The position numbers were made by a program, and so were the translations under genes. A stretch of DNA of 14,739 bases from CAVPRW01 sp046727435 [NCBI: bacterium] (GTDB lineage: Bacteria; Tectomicrobia; Entotheonellia; J063), in assembly GCA_046727435.1 (NCBI GenBank), contig JBKPCR010000343.1, positions 1-14,739 of the forward strand, given 5' to 3'. The stretch's first letter is position 1. Each line of letters starts with the position of its first letter. Shown piece after piece: positions 13,816-14,739 of this stretch. Under the pieces are notes generated by a model that searched no databases, was not told the origin of the DNA, and saw only the letters and a list, made by a program, of their open reading frames with translations.

Positions 13816-14706
13816 TTATGACGAGGCTGGAGATGTGGGCGTTAAATCGAGTCGCTGCCAGGCCTGAGTGAGTGCACGCTCGACAAGCACTCCAGCGAGG
13901 TGGCGCCGGTAGCCACTCGAGGCATGTACGTCCGATGGAGGTTCTAGCGGCTCCGATGCGAGAGCCGCAGCCGCCTCAAAGATTGCCTTCCCACCCCTCT
14001 GTCCCAACAGCGCCGCCTCCGCCTCCAGGCAACGCCCTGCCCGGTCGGCCATAGCACCGAGGGCGATGCAGGCGGTGGCAATCCTGCCATCAGACCCGAC
14101 CTGCAGCATGGCAGCCGCGATCGCCAGGGCGAAATCGCCAGGGCGTCGGCTCAGCTCGCTAAAGCCCCAGCCGTGCTCCGGCTGGAGTACCGGGAAGCGG
14201 GCTTCGGTCAAAATCTCATAGGGACCAAGGTTAGTGGTGAGCATGGTGACGAAGAAGTCCTGCGCCGGGATCACCCGCGTCCCATTCGGTCCGGCGGCGA
14301 CAAGCTCGGCATCCAGCGCCAGCGCGAGCACGGGCAACTCGGCTGCGGGGTCGGCATGGGCCAGGCTGCCGCAGACCGTGCCCTGATGCCGGATAGGTGG
14401 ATGGCCGATATGCGGCGCGGCCTCAGCCAGGAGAGGGCAGAGCGCGCGAACCTGGTCGGATTCGAGGCTGGCTAGCCGTGCCATGGCCCCAAAGGACACG
14501 CGGTCGTTGGCCTGCCGGACATAGGCTAAATCATGCACCCAGCGCAGATCGACCAATACGCTCGGCCGGGCCAGGCGAAACTTCATCATCGGCAGCAAAC
14601 TTTGGCCGCCGGCCAGCACCTTGGCGTCGGGGCCGTATTGGCTGAGCAACCCGACGGCTTCCTCCACTGTTGTGGCCCGATAATACTCGAAGGGAGGAGG
14701 CTTCAT
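13816..14706 (-). CDS. FAD-binding subunit (M) of a xanthine/CO dehydrogenase-type molybdoenzyme
   Basis: A 296-residue medium subunit of the xanthine oxidase/aerobic CO dehydrogenase family. It opens MKPPPFEYYRATTVEEAVGLL. The first FAD loop is VLAGGQSLLPMMKFRLARP (AGGQS at 32-36) and the second is GTVCGSLAHADPAAELP (109-125). The C-terminal CO-dehydrogenase flavoprotein domain follows, with FSELSRRPGDFALAIAAAML and SGYRRHLAGVLVERAL. It passes electrons from the molybdenum subunit, through the 2Fe-2S subunit, to FAD. GGAGGT (14713-14718) precedes the ATG. The end of another gene appears to overlap the start, so the remaining subunits should lie to the right. The true substrate (CO, xanthine, nicotinate and others) cannot be told. 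Confidence 0.93.
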   Translation of the reverse strand: MKPPPFEYYRATTVEEAVGLLSQYGPDAKVLAGGQSLLPMMKFRLARPSVLVDLRWVHDLAYVRQANDRVSFGAMARLASLESDQVRALCPLLAEAAPHIGHPPIRHQGTVCGSLAHADPAAELPVLALALDAELVAAGPNGTRVIPAQDFFVTMLTTNLGPYEILTEARFPVLQPEHGWGFSELSRRPGDFALAIAAAMLQVGSDGRIATACIALGAMADRAGRCLEAEAALLGQRGGKAIFEAAAALASEPLEPPSDVHASSGYRRHLAGVLVERALTQAWQRLDLTPTSPASS

Positions 14707-14739
14707 CGCTGTACCTCCGCCTCTCGCCCCTCAATCAGC
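14703..14739 (-). CDS. C-terminal end of an upstream gene, partial
   Basis: Twelve codons of open frame (LIEGREAEVQR then TGA at 14703-14705) overlap the ATG of the FAD subunit in the ATGA arrangement seen elsewhere in this window. Given the operon, this may be the 2Fe-2S or molybdopterin subunit, but it is too short to identify. Confidence 0.35.
   Translation of the reverse strand, partial: LIEGREAEVQR

Noticed and set aside
1-14739. tRNA (including a suppressor tRNA) or CRISPR array
   Set aside because: No T-loop/acceptor arrangement and no regularly spaced repeats were found by eye.

Overview
The window is a stretch of bacterial chromosome with moderately high GC. Ordinary metabolic and repair genes sit at both edges, and the roughly 10 kb between them is an accessory, defence-type region. 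No rRNA, tRNA, CRISPR array or intact transposase was found. The taxon cannot be fixed from sequence alone. The HNH-plus-small-partner pair, the DUF6932-like/XRE pair, the LLM flavin oxidoreductases and the CO/xanthine-dehydrogenase-type FAD subunit would fit a Chloroflexota-like or similar environmental bacterium, but that is only an impression.

Left edge: the 5' part of an LLM-class flavin-dependent oxidoreductase (minus, 1-664) is divergent from exodeoxyribonuclease III (plus, GTG start at 1004). Next comes a two-gene minus-strand unit: a small helical protein (2520-2882) followed 4 nt later by an HNH endonuclease (2084-2515). A plus-strand pair (3158-4068) encodes a DUF6932-like, nucleotidyltransferase-type protein and an XRE regulator. 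It is preceded by a perfect 8+8 palindrome directly before a start codon that lacks a Shine-Dalgarno sequence.

Core: 4517-10238 is one plus-strand operon of three large frames. They are (1) an SF2 helicase with a C-terminal PD-(D/E)XK nuclease, (2) a SIR2-APAZ protein, and (3) a short prokaryotic Argonaute (MID-PIWI). Genes 2 and 3 are a SPARSA-type system: in known members the guide-loaded Argonaute recognises invading DNA and switches on NAD+ hydrolysis by SIR2. Each of the three frames is interrupted by exactly one in-frame stop codon (TAG 6329-6331, TAA 7258-7260, TAG 9882-9884), with no frameshift anywhere. Recognisable family sequence continues in the same frame after each stop. The locus is therefore recently inactivated, point-mutated by some biased process, mis-sequenced, or read through.

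Right side: a minus-strand AbiE-type toxin-antitoxin pair follows (abiEi antitoxin 10999-11805, abiEii toxin 10460-11002). The toxin is cut short, and its family similarity ends exactly where a 41-bp sequence begins that recurs, diverged, at 12234-12274 on the other side of the pair. After about 750 bases with little coding evidence come a small doubtful ORF, a second LLM oxidoreductase (12780-13799) and, on the minus strand, an FAD-binding subunit of a xanthine/CO dehydrogenase-type molybdoenzyme (13816-14706).

The operon structure is clear: ATGA start/stop overlaps join SIR2-APAZ to Argonaute, the DUF6932-like gene to XRE, AbiEi to AbiEii, and the FAD subunit to a gene that lies mostly outside the window.
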